This document shows positions 25,257-38,410 of a DNA stretch of 64,000 bases, piece by piece; the first letter of the stretch is position 1, and each line of letters starts with the position of its first letter. The DNA is taken from positions 2,728,001 through 2,792,000 of the forward strand of contig JBHGNT010000001.1 in the NCBI GenBank assembly GCA_043228905.1. The letters run 5' to 3'. A program made the translations under genes and the position numbers. This stretch comes from Azolla caroliniana. Lineage: Eukaryota > Polypodiophyta. The notes below the pieces were generated by a model. It was not told the origin of the DNA, made no database searches, and saw only the letters and a program-made list of their open reading frames with translations.

Positions 25257-26756
25257 TTTAGTTTCTAAACCTGGTTAGTTTCTTAAACTAACTAGTAAAC
25301 CCTTCAAAGCCCAAGCTCACAATTCCTATTGTATTATTCTGTCAGAAACCCTAATTTCAAGCTAGTTTCCTAGACGTACCTAATCTCCGTGAACTAGTAG
25401 TGACTCGTGAGTAAGCAATTCCTAGAAGCCTAGCTTCAGACGAGATGGAACGCAAATCGGCCACTTCTTCATTATTTCAGAGATCCTGATTTTCAAATTT
25501 CAACTAGTGGCTACTAGCTAACTAGGTGGTTCGTTACGGAAGGGAACACCCAAAAAAACTGAAGCCACAGGAACAGAAGTAACTCATTCCTTCATTCGTC
25601 ATGAAACCCTAAAGACCTGAATAGCAGCCTGCTTCAACCTGATTTCTACTAACCAGCTGCTACATAACTAGATTCTGATGACCACATACCACTAGATCTT
25701 ACAACGATCTTTCCTGTCTTTCCTTTTCCTCTACGCATAAAATGAAGTCGAAAACACGAGAAATCTATCACAAACTTTTATTTATTTTTACATAACTGTT
25801 TATGTGGCTCTAGCCTTTTTTTCTTTTTAGTGTGTACGTGTGTTTGTTCTATTTGTGTCTGCATTTTCATGCCTTAACTTCGGAGGCTCAAACTTTTCTC
25901 ATTCTCATTCTGATCATTTTTTGCGTACAGTTTTGAAAATTCAAGATAACCCAAAATGGAAATCCATGGCACAAACGGCGGTGAGTTTTAATCAATCATT
26001 CAATAAGAAAACCTTAGCACTTTCGAGTTTCTACTTTTGGTCTAATGCTCCTTTTCATCTTTCAAATTCAGAAGTTCCAATAATAATAATAATCATATAT
26101 ATAAATATAGTATAGACATCAATTTTTTATACAATCATATACATAAATATAGTATACTATAGTATAGCATCATCATCTTTATCTTAATTCTAATCAATAA
26201 TCTATAATCCACTTTTGGGATTGGTATATAAGACTCTCAACTGTAAATTTTTATAACTAATGGAAGGAGTTTTAATTTCAGGAAAAAAAGAAATTAGTTT
26301 TAATTTTAAATTCTATAATCAATCCGAACATGAACCCCAAAGATCCGTCCACTTCCAACTGTTCTTAATTTTCAATGGGGAGTGAAGAAAAGTATGCTGG
26401 CAAATTATCAGAATTTGACCTTTTCCCAATGCTCGATAACAAACAATATATTTATCGTATTTCGCCCAATTAGTTTTTTCTTTTTCCAATATAGGAATTG
26501 TCTGAAATTTTGACAATTGTGAAAGGGGATGTTGTGGAAATTGTATATTTGTTAATGTCGGCATCATCATTTCCAAAACATCAAAAACACTAAATATAAA
26601 TTAAAAGGCTTGCATTCTTATTATATAGTTCTAACTTCTACCTCAAACTCCGCTACTCCTAATACTACTTATTAGTGATACTTTGAACATTTCATGCCAT
26701 GCCATGCCCCATGGCAAAGAATTTTAAGGTATGGAATCTTTATAGAACCCTAAAAA
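25257..26756. other. gene-free stretch upstream of TBL, left of the duplication
   Basis: I see no gene. The first few hundred bases presumably contain the TBL promoter and leader. An AATAAT/ATATA-rich tract lies at about 26070-26165. Confidence 0.5.
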
Positions 26757-28287
26757 ACACTCTGTGTGTTTGATTGAGAGAGAGAGAGAGGTTTTTGTGG
26801 GTGGGTGTTAACATTCCCTATGAAAGATCAAGACACTCTTTCTCAAGCAAAAATATTGACAAAATTGGTGTTGCAAATATAGCCATTGATTTTTAGTTAG
26901 GGAGGAGACAACTCTATGTATGTTTGGGGAGGAGAGGTTGATTGGTTGGTCTTTTTGTAGTGTTTGTTATGAGAGGGTAAAGCTATTCACCTTGGCAATT
27001 TCAATGGTTGTGAAGCCACTTGCTTCTAGTTAGATGCACCCAGCTATTATTAGTAATGCATGAGTTCACACTGTAGTTATGAAATGTATGTGTATACTGA
27101 AGACATTGTCAAAGACTAACAACCTCTAGGTTGCAGGGTGTGAGCTCATTCGCGCATGACGTTGAACCATCACATTTAACTAAGTGATTAACAATTGCGA
27201 AAGGCCAAACATATTATATATATTGAGCAATGCTTTCCGAAATTGTGCATTCACAAAGGTGATGTCTTGCTGGAAACAAAGTACAAGGGTGCACAAAATC
27301 CGCACATTACCTAATATTGACGCGAAATTGAAATGATAGGAATCTTTCCAATCGAACATGTGGTTGTCCATTGTCCGCGACTTTTATCTATCTTGTCTTG
27401 GTAATCCTCTCCCCTATTACACCATACATGCATTAAAATCACTCGTGTATAATCTTTTGATCCAAAATTATTGTCTAATTTATAACAACCTCATTGTAAA
27501 TCCCCCTAGCCCATTGAAGCCCTATCCTTTTATGCTACATGTCTCCACGCTCGACCCTCTGTTTCAATTGTTTTCTTAAAAGATAGAGTTTCCTCAGGAC
27601 TTTATAAAACTTCTCAAAGAGAATTTTGTCATTGACAATGGTTAATGCAAAGTCCAATGCATTTCTAAACTTATGACTCAAAATCAAAGGCATCATTTAT
27701 GCATTGTATTTTACCACATGATAGGCCGTCAATTTCTCTTAATCCCCAAAGTTTTCTACCTCCTATATATAAATTACAAAATGAACAATTGTTTGTGGTT
27801 TAATACGATGATTGAATATTACATGCACATTGTATAGCGTCAATTCTTCCATAACATGTTTATGTTGATCTTTAGGCAACACCTAGCCAAATATATTTTA
27901 TGGTGCGACCAGAGTTGTCCAAAGACAACGTGTGTAGATGAGCATTTTTTTAAGACAAACTTTTAACTACATCTTATTGTTGTTCAATACCATTTGATCA
28001 TGGGTTTTTTCCATCACCTCTAAGCTTTGCAGGTGCTAATACATGTTGATACAAAACACACAAGCCGCAAAAGTGGAAAATCTAGATTATAAAAGGGTTG
28101 TGTAATTATTGAATAACATCATATTATATTGATGGAGAACCGAATAAAGAATGAAACTCACAAGATTCTCCATTCTCGAGAATCATTTACAATGTTACCT
28201 ATGAGAGGATGCATATTAAATATTGAATATACAAGGGATGGATGACGTCTTGGTACATTACTAGTGTTCATATTGGTTCATAACCAT
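26757..28287. other. 3' flank of GTPase copy 1
   Basis: There is no convincing gene. A minus-strand frame at 27180-27371 has a counterpart at 44296-44493 (shared HMFDWKDSYHF and QFRKAL), but the two differ by internal insertions and deletions, and I cannot assign them to a family. Confidence 0.4.
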
Positions 28288-31200
28288 TTACAAGTCATCA
28301 AACTTGTACATGTCCTCATCAAACTCATACAAGTCCTCATCGCTCTCCTCGAAAAATTTATATGGTGGTTGATTTTGTTTTCGATCCTACCATAATGCAA
28401 AAAAAAAACAATATTGGGATTCAGTCATCCCTTATCCAATGGAAACATGCAGTGAAAAATATAATCCTATTCTTAATTTCCCCATTCCACATCAAGAGTG
28501 ACATAAACCATACATTCAACAATATCATTATATCTCGTCTACTACCCATTGCAACTTACCTCCCGACAAGAAGAGCTAAGTCAACAACAGGCCTAAAAAA
28601 CAATCAAGCAACAACAAACCTATTTCGGGTGTTTATATTATATACATAACTAACTACTGTCCCATCATTGACACAACCTAGACAAGTAACTAATAGCCCA
28701 CCATGCCATAATTCCCACAAAAAAGAGAGTGTTGTGAATTGTGATCCTACTAAAATCTACGAAGAAATGTCCACTTGGATCAACTTACTAAGAATTTCCT
28801 AGTTGAATTTATGAAGAAGTGTTTGCTGGGATAGAGTCAAACACCAATTCGCACACACACAAATTTGATGAATCCCGGGGGGTGTGTGTTTGGAGTCTTG
28901 GACAGACACTCAAATAACATTGACACAAAATCTGGACATACCTTGGGTAAGAAGCGCATCAATCCTGCAAGGCCAGCCCCATCGTCTTTATCACTATCAC
29001 GGCCAAAACTGGTACCAGTGTCACTCGTGTCATCATGGCCCTCTTCATCTTCATCTTCATCTTGTCGCATCTTGGTGAAGAAGCTGGTGGGGCGACACAG
29101 TACGTTGGTCTTGAAGAAAGCGATGAGCTGCGACTTGAGAAGCTTGACTTGCTCCTTGTTGTTCTGAGTGGATTCCCATAAGGACTTATACCCTTTCACA
29201 AACGACTGCAGGTGCTTTGCCTGCTCAGATTCAGAGAAATCCCTGCAGAGTCGAGAGTAGCTCTCCACGGAGAGGGAATCATCCCAGGACTCGCGAGTGG
29301 GCTGTAGAGCCTTCACATATAAGATGACACCTAAGACTAGCAAAGAGTAGGACATGACTAGGGCCGATGTCCCTCTCATTTGGGTGAAGGCGGACACTAC
29401 AAGCACCCCGAGTACCGCGACCGCGGCCGCCCCGGCCGTGAAGACCGAGGCCGTAATTGTGCCCGCCAGCCCGATGGCCGCCCCCACATTGTAGAGGAGG
29501 TTCTTCAATACCCCGTGCCCTCCCTCGGTCAGGAAGAACTCCCTCAGTATCGCCTTCTCCATGTCCACTGGAACCCTCCATATCTTGCCCAAACCTTTGG
29601 TCACCGCTAACAACATGTAGCCTAGTTGGGTCTGTTGCAACACTGGCATTGCCCCTAGTAGGCATGTGCCGAACAACTCCGACCTACAAGGTTACAGCCA
29701 AATAAGCATCATCATGTGATTCGTATATCGATAATTGCGCATCATACCCTACAACTTGCATGCCAGCCTTAGGATTAGACTTTAGTAAAAGAGAGGAGAA
29801 ATTGGTCTATGTAGGATACCATTATTTGTTTGAAGAGGAGTTAACCAGGGAAAGGTAGACGTGATTCAATAATTCTGAATCAAAGCATGCAAATTTTGCT
29901 CTTTGGACATGACTAAAACCACTTCGGCGATTAAACGCATACACACACATGTCAAATCTAACACATGGAAGACCATAATAGGTTTACCATGTCGGATAGA
30001 TGTTCGTTTGGCCGGTTATCCCGGCCAAAGGCTCTCTTCTACAATTGGTTTTCGAAAGAAACCCAACACAAATGGTCATCAACATCCTCCCTCTGATAGG
30101 GTCGTATATTTCCTTGAGCAGCCCATCACTGATGAGGAGCTATGTACATATTTGGGTGGACCTCGTATGTATGTATAGGGAAATTCCCCTTCATTACTTG
30201 ACCTCTACCCAACCTACTAGACATCAATTTAATCCTTAATCACCAACTTAGGAACATAAAAAAAGCCAAAGAATGGAAAGCAAGTGTAAGAGAAGAAAAG
30301 ACTTGTTCATCATCATCATACACCACAAAGACGACTTGAAATTGAACCCACAATCCAAAGTCCAACGAAGCACACAATTTATCATGGCCAGACCAAAATG
30401 AAATAGTGATATACCTCTTGAGGCTGATGATGAGTTGTGCAGAGGCATTGAGCTTCTCATTAAGGTCGGTGGCTTGGCAAGCTATCCACGTTGCATGGAG
30501 TTCCTTCCCGATTAGGGCCTTGGTTTGTTGTGTGAGGTCCTTGAGCCCAACAAGGTCACGTTGCCCCTCGATGGAACCATCATCCAATTGTTGCACATCG
30601 TTCCCTAGCCTCACCATTGTGTCACGGGAACGTTGTCGCTTGACGGGATCTGAGATTCGTCCCAACAATGTCTCCAGCCTCGAACCTTCCACATTCTTCT
30701 TCACCAACTTCTCGTGGTCGTTAAAAGTCATAATGAGGAGGACCGGTAGGTTCGGGTAGTTGTCGAGCATCTCGAGTAGGCCGCCATCTTCAAGGAACCT
30801 CGTGTCCGCGGCACTGAAGATATACCAAACCACATGGATCTTCTGGCTAAAGTCTTGGTTCATTTGATGTTCATCGAGGAAATGTTTAATGTCATCAAGA
30901 CGGCTCGCTCCAAGCACATCCATGCCGTTGCTATCATGGAAGATCAATGGTAGATCTGGGTCGGGATGGTGCCATTCTAATGTTATGTCTTGGACACCCG
31001 CCGTCCCAACGGCTATAGTTTTGGGCCCTTTCTCTCCCACCACTAGCCTTATGACCGTAGTTTTACCGGAGCCCGACCGACCGACCACCATAATTCTCAC
31101 ATGTTTGAATATCTTATCCAGCTTCCCCTTCACTTCAGTGGACTCTGTAATTTTGGAATACAAATTTTCCAATGTGCTCAAGTTGTCGGTGTTCGTGTTA

Positions 31201-31367
31201 TTCGGATCTTCTTCCGTCTTTATATTGCTACTAACTTTCTTGGATTTGCTGCTAGATGGATTGTGAGTAGAAGAGGACGATGGCTCATCCTCTATAGTAT
31301 TGCTCTCTTTCTTCTTCTTCTTTTTTGAAAATGGCTTCATCGACTTTGGGAATGATAAGATGGGCAT
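28288..31367 (-). CDS. membrane-associated P-loop GTPase, copy 1
   Basis: Exons 31367-30415, 29683-28942 and 28386-28288 join in phase to about 597 aa. The N-terminus is a Lys/Ser-rich disordered leader (1-85). The G domain follows: VVGRSGSGKTT (P loop, about 94-104), a candidate switch Thr (about 122), FHDSNGMD (DxxG, about 145-148) and MTFNDHEK in the place of N/TKxD (about 213-220), which departs from the canonical NKxD. Exon 2 encodes GYMLLAVTKGLGKIW and two hydrophobic segments, about 375-417 (Gly/Ala-rich) and 424-443, then a charged region with an Asp/Glu run. Exon 3 gives an acidic tail, PPYKFFEESDEDLYEFDE through to DDL. I know of no characterised plant member. The layout recalls GTPases of the Era/IRG type that carry a paired hydrophobic region. 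A role at a membrane is inferred from the hydrophobic pair only. Confidence 0.82.
30234..30414 (-). other. open reading frame continuing into GTPase intron 1
   Basis: If intron 1 is retained, the reading frame stays open for 57 more codons (YITISFWSGH... to a stop at about 30240). Copy 2 also stays open, for 63 codons, to about 47556. A retained-intron transcript would encode a G domain without the membrane region. Confidence 0.3.
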
Positions 31368-32330
31368 GGCTGAAGGAATATATAGGGTTAGGTTTTAAAG
31401 GAGAGAGAGTATTAATTACATGCAAAAGTGTAATTAGGCTTTGGGGTTATGGCAAGGAATCCATGCTAATCCTGGGTGGATTAGCAATCTTGTGTGTTAG
31501 GGAGAGAAATGAGTGAACCCTAAACAACATACAAAGAAAGGATTTTCCTTCTTTCTTGGGGTGGGGGGTGGTGGAAGACTTGACTGAGTCTCATGATAAG
31601 AAACATTTTAGTCAAGCTAGTGGGTACATATAGTACTACTACTACCTTGAAAGTGTTTTTGGCAAGTGGGGATAACACCTTATACCATTGTGTTGCTCTA
31701 GATATGATTCGGGAGTGAATTGTGGCTAATCACGATTATTCCCCAAGTAAATGTGCTTGGATACCATGGAATGAGGATTTGGCAAGGCAATTAGTGTTTC
31801 TAATTGCTCCGTGTTTTCCTTGCATTTAGCGTAAGGAACATTAAAAACAATCTAGGTGCAACCTATTCTTTTAATTACTTGACTTTCAAGCCCCTCAATA
31901 TCCACATTGATAAGAAAATGCCTAGTATGATCAAGAAAATTCAAGTTTGACATATTGTCGTAGAACTTCTAGGATCATCGGCCCCCACCTTTCTCATTGA
32001 CATTGAGGTTGATAATAACAATGATGCATAAATATGAAAAATAGGCATTATTTTAAAATACTCTTGATAGATTCTAAAAGATGCTTTGGCAGCCTAATTG
32101 ACATTTTCTCAGCTTTAGAAGGGCGGGCTTTTGGCTTTTCTTAGTTATAGATCCTGAAGACGTAAGGGGACTAATTTGGTAATTACTGAAATGAGGAGTG
32201 AGGTTGGAGGTATTTTTGTAAATAACCCTAATTAGAGTCATTAAATTTTAATACATATTATTACTGCACGGCGTATTGGAGTGAAAGCCTTCCCTGCTCG
32301 ATTTCACAGTCAGTAGTAGAAACGCAGTAA
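31368..32330. promoter_or_regulatory. shared divergent promoter region, unit 1
   Basis: The GTPase (-) and TAD1 (+) start codons face away from each other across about 960 bp, so this interval must hold both promoters or a bidirectional one. TATATA lies at about 31376-31382, only some 10-15 bp from the GTPase ATG, which is too close for a normal TATA box unless translation starts further downstream. Confidence 0.5.
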
Positions 32331-35300
32331 ATGGATTGGGGCAGCAGGGTCTCACGACTAGTTTTGGCTAAATATGGCGATCTACCTAAGCAAGGCAAAC
32401 CACAGGGAACAGAATCAACAGTATTGGCAGGCTTCCTTTTTTCTTTCCTTGAAGAAGAAGATGATGAAGAAGAAGGTATGCATATATCCACCGGAAATAA
32501 ATGATTTAAAGACAAAGGCATGAAACTTGGGATAGTGTGACCATTAGAGGAAGTTCGATTTAGATCTTCCATAAGTTCCTTAAAATTTCGTTGATGATGT
32601 ACTAAAAAATGCTATTATGATATTAGAGTCTGTTGCAGGATCCTACTTTCGAGGGTTAAAATTAGAAACTATATCAAATTCTATCACATAAGTTTCTATT
32701 TTGGAACCATATAAAAATATCATGCATAAATGCATTCCTTTTCCGTTTTGAATCTACCTCAAATGTCAAATGTATTTCATAATAACAAAATCATTGTATT
32801 TCCAATGTACGCCATATTTTTGCAAAAAATCCATTTTTTGTATTTTGCAACTAGATGGAATATTGCAGAAATGTTTCTTTTATAATTTTCCGGCTAACAG
32901 TTTACAATTATATCTAGAATCTTTATTATTACATGCAGAATGTATGTTTTAAGCAAGTAATAACTATTTGGTATCATAAAAGGAAAAATCCATCTTCACA
33001 ATTCTGTTTTGAGTTTGTTTAATTTATTTGATTATCGTAAAAGAAATCTTCGTAATTTGACTATTTATGTGTAGAATTAGAGGTTTTTGCGATAGGAACA
33101 GGAACGAAATGCGTGGGACAGTCATGCATGAGCATTTTGGCAGATATTGTTAGTGATTCTCATGCTGAAATTTGGAATACTGTAATTCTTTTTCCTTATT
33201 TCAGTTCAAATGATGAGTATAATTTGAATTCGGATTTATGGTTATTATATTACTCTAAAGTGGGACATTTCTAAGAGTTTATTATTATTATTTTATATAT
33301 TTCCTTTTAAAATACTTTCAATTTTGTCAGATAAGAATATTTCCTCTTACTAAGGTCTTGCTTAGAAAGCTTTTGATGTTTTGAGAAGTAGATGCGTGTT
33401 CTTTATGCATCTCAGACCTTGCCTATATAGCTATTATTCATCCCAAAAAGTTCACTTTCAATGAAGTTTGACTATTAACGTGAATTAAAAGGAAGAAACA
33501 CTAGACAAAAAAACTGTTAATAAATCTTGTAGGGCTCAAATGTGTTGGAAAAGATGTGATATAGATATAATCTCATGCACCGAAACTTAGATATTCTTGT
33601 GGTTTCTACTTCATATTCAGAATTCCTACCAGAAATCAAGATGTTAAAGTTACACGATTTTAATTATTTTCATGATCCATTGCTAGAAATAACACGCGAA
33701 AAATTAAAATACTATTGTGGGTTTTTACTTTGTATTGAGATTTCGTGCCAAGAATCAAGGTGTTATAGATATACAATTTGAATTATTTTCCTGGGCAACT
33801 GCTAGAAATATAAAAACGTTTGTAAGAGAAGTCAATTCATGCAATCATATTGTGTGGTTGATGGCCTCCAAAATGCTGTATATAACAATACTTGAATTCA
33901 TTTTAGAAGGGAGGAATATCTTGTTCTTTATTATTGTTAAAGAGAAATTGGAGTTTTAAATTCATGTTCTGGTACTTTTTAGTAATTTTTAAGACTCAGA
34001 GAAACTTACTCGTATGGTCGTTGAATTTCCATTTTTATTATAGATACATCTATTCTCAAATTGAAGCAATAATAAGGCGCAAAATTCAATTAAGAGTCCA
34101 ATGAAATAATGCTGATATTCACAAGAACAAGGACTTCTTTGAGTGGGATCCAAAACAAAAAAAACTAAAGCTTCGTGCAAATATCCAACTACACATATAC
34201 ATCAGCCAACTGCCTTGTAAGTGCCTTCCTTATTTATGCAATTGTAAGAACTTTTGATAAACAATTGTTGGATGCTGAAATTTCCTCCATTTCTTCTGGA
34301 TTTATTGTGAGATTAAGGTGGAGATGCATGCGTAATTCCATCTATTGATGTGGATAATATTCCATACTTCAAGGAAAATGGTTACTTGAGTGTTCAATCA
34401 CCTGCTGGAGGGGCAGTGAGAAGAAAACCTGGTTGCGGTGATGCCACATTTCAATGAGCTGTAGTGACAAAATTGCTTTATGGAATCTCTTAGGCGTTGA
34501 AGGTTAGTTTATTGCATTCGAAACATTCAGTTTCATTTAGAAGTAGAACTATTTGGCAAGTTTCTTTTAAAAACATATAATTTCAAGTATAAAAACTTAT
34601 CTGCAGTACATGAGTTAAAAGTTTACTGTTTCTGTTGCAATAAATACTAAGTCTGAACTCTATGCATGGTCATGATTTCAAGATTACTGTTGCAATAAAT
34701 ACCAAGCCAGACGCTTACAGGATTTAACTCCAATAAACCGGGAAAATATGTTAGTTTTAACTAACGGTTTTGAGTTTATATGCTGTTTGTTATTATTATA
34801 AAATGTAGCATCCCCTCTTTTTGAACAATAATGAATGCCTCATTTTTTCTTGAGATTTATAATGAACTCCAGTTTTGTAATGACAAGAAATGTTGTGTCT
34901 GTAGGATCCCTTCTTTCTGGATTGTTATTGGAGCCATTATATCTTACTAGCATCATAGTTGGCACGAATAATTATCGTGTAGAGAGTGGATCAATAATTG
35001 AATTCGATGAAGTTCTGCAGAGAAAGCAGTATCTTGATTCTTTACAAAGGTCTTTGTATGATCACATATGTGATTTGTCTTCTCATTTGCAATCTCCATT
35101 CAGAGCCAACCAGGCAAGAAATCTTAAATTGATTCATTTATAGTTGAATATATTTCGTAAAAATATGCCTTTCAGCTACAAGTCTTTTTTTATAATTATG
35201 GAAATGCTGTATGAGTAGCTCGCAATGTTCCGTTATATATATATTTGTAAAAAGTACAAGTCTCAGTGCTTATTATTGTCAATAGGAGTGTTGTATTATT

Positions 35301-35875
35301 AGTGAATTGTTTCTCTGTCATTCCCTTTAATTTTTCATTGGTTAGAAGGCCAGAGCCATTGTGATATTTATGCTGTTTTTGAAAACTTTGTTCAAAATTT
35401 TGATTTCAAAAGAAAATAGTGCTCTCAATCATATAAGTGATTGAAACTTGATATGATGGCATTAATTTCTAGAAAAATTCATGCAATGCAACAGAATACC
35501 AATCATGCATACTGTTCTAGGCTTACAATTTTGATACAGTTAAGAGTGTGGTATGGTGACAGGCAAGCATTTTTAAGAGTGTATATATTTCTCTTCATTG
35601 TCATTTATCCCCCAACTTGGACTTGAGACATGTTTCATATAAAACGATAAAGGTGACTTTTCTTTATCCTGTATATTAATTTGTTGGAACTTGGTTTGTT
35701 TTTTAACCTCTATTTGCTTTCTTTAGTTTCTACCTTTTATTTGCTTTCTTTCCAGGAGAGATCTGAATCTTATATGAGAACCAAGAAGGAAATTTTTAGC
35801 TGTCTGCCCTTCTCACATTGGTTCAGAAAGCCTCGTCAATTTAAAGAATTCAACCTGTTTAGTTGTGTAAAATAA
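32331..35875 (+). pseudogene. TAD1-like tRNA adenosine deaminase, broken copy
   Basis: This is the unit 1 counterpart of the gene at 50676. It keeps the ATG exon (32331-32475), the exon with CVGQS...SDSHAE (33075-33169), and exons near 34044-34216, 34318-34510 and 34904-35112. Breaks: the sequence after HAE, including the rest of exon 2 and its donor, is deleted; exon 3 has an in-frame TGA at 34102-34104; exon 4 has lost one base near 34448 (ACATTTCAATG against ACACTTTCAATG), which shifts the frame; and the exons holding [14 protein letters not shown] and [11 protein letters not shown] are missing through a deletion of about 2.4 kb near 35465. The last exon ([13 protein letters not shown], about 35756-35875) survives. 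Confidence 0.9.
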
Positions 35876-36049
35876 AAATGTTCAGTTATTTTGGGATTAG
35901 GCTTTATAGGGAGAGCAAAAGTTCTTTGTGAATCAATTATATTTTATTAATTGGCAAAAGACAATAATTTAGTTTTACAATTAGCCTTACATGGACAGAA
36001 AAAAATTGTTGTGGTGGTGTCACATTTGAGAATCACAGGTAGTGGGTTA

Positions 36050-36818
36050 ATGCAAATATCACTTGCCCACTAACCTGACGAAATTAAGCCATATTGCAGT
36101 GGAGTAAATTAGTTAGGTTAATGGGTTAATGCAAATATGGTGTACCTGTCAAAATTCAATGTTGCACGAAACCTTAATTGAGTATATAAGTGCTGTAATT
36201 TTGGCAAAAATTCATAATTGAGTATATAAATCTAAGCTTCAAGCCTCCAACAGTTTATAAGTGAATTTTAAACTATGTACACCAGCAATGCCCATTAATA
36301 TATGGGTTTACTAGTGTAGAATTTTGAGATGTAGCATACTCTTGATTTGATCTATGGCAAACGTAAGCTGTTGGACTTTACAATGCTTTTGCTGAGATTT
36401 ATCTTGGCTGAGCTGCTCCACATGGATGGTGCAAAGTTGAGATCTGGAATTCGAGTGGTGTCACCAAATTGAGGCTAAACACAATTGATACGGACTTGTT
36501 TGAAAGTGCGTTTGGAATGCCCATGGTGCAGAATGAAGCTTTTTGGTCCTAGTTGGTGCGGTTTTTGTTGATTATCTTTTCTAGATGTGTTAACGTTTTG
36601 TTTGTTACTTGGCTAAGATATGAGCTTGAGTTAGTAGGCGATGCTTCACTTACCACAACATGATGTTCACCGAGGTTCTAGATGACCTACTAGATGAAAT
36701 AGGTGACCTGATTGCTGATGAGTGTGATTGGGCAGGCAAAGTGGCACCAAATGTGCTTGTAGAGGAACTGTGCCACGGATGATACATCACCTGGCAGGGT
36801 TTTCAGCTCCATCCAATT
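36050..36818. other. 3' flank of TAD1 pseudogene
   Basis: It holds no recognisable gene. The part at about 36360-36550 is a diverged copy of the open frame at 57339-57545 but is interrupted here. Confidence 0.45.
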
Positions 36819-37975
36819 TAGATGGAACATTAACCTCTTACTCTTTAAGCATTGATGAAGCCCTCGACTATTTTTCATGTTCAACACCATAAAGTTTCAA
36901 TCTTTCACTCATAGGGCAAGGCAGACCATCTCGCGAATTGCACTACAGACTTCCATGTATGAGAGTACTTTGTATGGTGGGCTCATGTATGAGAGAAACA
37001 CCATAGTCTTCGTTGAGTCAACATATTTGTCCACCCAAGTTGCCCATGTCGTCATTGCCTTTGTAAATGCGACCATCAAATTCAGCTTGGGATGGACATT
37101 CTCCCCCTCAATGTAGAAATATTTCCTTCCCTAGCACAAGAAGAAACTTAGTGTTTTGCTTAATATAATTCAGTGATAACTATGGTCAAGATGAAGTGTT
37201 TCCTGAATATAATACAAAGAGAACCATTGTCTAGACTAAAGCAGCCACCCACCCTCTAGCAATTTTCCTGCAAGTCCACCAATGTCCAATTGTGAACACG
37301 AGAATGTTTGCACGTTTCCAATAGAAATGTGATTCATGTACTCGATCCAATCTCAATCTGGAGATCTTTGAGTTATTATATTCCTCATCTACCAGAAACT
37401 GTGAGCTATAATACTACGAATGGAATTCATAATCCTTACACAATGCAAGAAAACCTAAGCTTGAGTACAAAGTTTATGGGAGATTGATCAACCTGAGGGG
37501 GAAGGGGCATGATTAATAACGGTTTGCACTGCATAAACTTTCTTTATTCTAGCAATAATACTCCTCATATACCTCAGAAGAAATTGTTATGCTCAAAACA
37601 TTACCAATAATATATAATTCATATATGTATAATAATGTATTTATACATAGTGCGAGAGAAATTTATATTTAGCTTATTGGAACTCTTTCATTGCAAGACA
37701 AAATAGTTTTTTGCATCAACCAGTTGAAGAAACCATTTCAAGGTACACTTCATATAATAAATTTCAATGCATGCAAGTAATAAAGACCAGCAATGGATGA
37801 CGTCAATAAGGACACTTGGAATTTGAATATGTAGCTACTCTTATGCTTCCCAATATTTTCTCTATGTATTTCAAACACTCTACTCTTGTTTGGTAACGTT
37901 TCACTAAGTAAGCAAAGCATGGATTCCCATTGGTTCCGGCTCAATGAATCACCCACAAAAACCATATGTTTACCC
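36819..37975 (-). pseudogene. chimeric TBL pseudogene fragment
   Basis: From 36988 to 37975 the sequence matches 23556-24533 of the intact TBL gene: exon 4 (partial), exon 3 and exon 2 (partial, with MVFVGDSLSRNQWESM). Exons 1 and 5 are absent. Exon 3 carries a TAG (minus strand, 37414-37416) in place of GAG, and its acceptor has become GTAAG. To the left, 36819-36985 matches 21130-21303, so two pieces that are 2.2 kb apart at the source are fused here. The right end breaks off abruptly inside exon 2 into unrelated sequence. Confidence 0.9.
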
Positions 37976-38410
37976 GTTGTCGTGAAGATCCGTCACTACG
38001 TGCGGATCGTGAGGTGGAACCATCGGGGTCCTGGACCAGAAGGATTCGAAGTTTGCACTAACTTTAGCGAGAAAGTATTTAAGATAGATTGAGAGAGATT
38101 GATATGACGAAAGAGAGATATTGAGATAAAGATCGAACTTTTAACTTTTAGATTTAAGAGAGAAGATACATCAACAATAGGATTACAAGTTTCTTATTTT
38201 TCCCAAAATTTTCATTAGTTTTATTTGCTTGATTCCTCCACTCTTTTATAGATGCCCCTAGGCATATGGTGCATGTGAGGATGCAAGACATGCACATAAT
38301 GCATGCAATGCATGCACGTAATGCATGAAATGCATGCTTGCCATGTCATTATCTAAGCTCTCATGTATGAGAATTTCATGTAAATCTATAATGATAGAAA
38401 TATAACTTTT

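Noticed and set aside
29279-29705. Additional open frames on both strands across GTPase exon 2 (and 46506-46986)
   Set aside because: GC-rich coding DNA leaves other frames open by chance. Only the frame with the hydrophobic pair joins exons 1 and 3 in phase.
30406-31328. Plus-strand frames antisense to GTPase exon 1
   Set aside because: No family features; they mirror the conserved minus-strand coding sequence, which explains their presence in both copies.
31370-31390. TATATA as the GTPase TATA box
   Set aside because: It stands about 10-15 bp from the ATG in both copies, which leaves almost no leader; it may simply be AT-rich leader sequence.
32261-32572. Minus-strand frames over TAD1 exon 1 (also 50606-50863)
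   Set aside because: The plus strand encodes the recognisable TAD1 start (KKGKPQG region); the minus-strand frame is its shadow.
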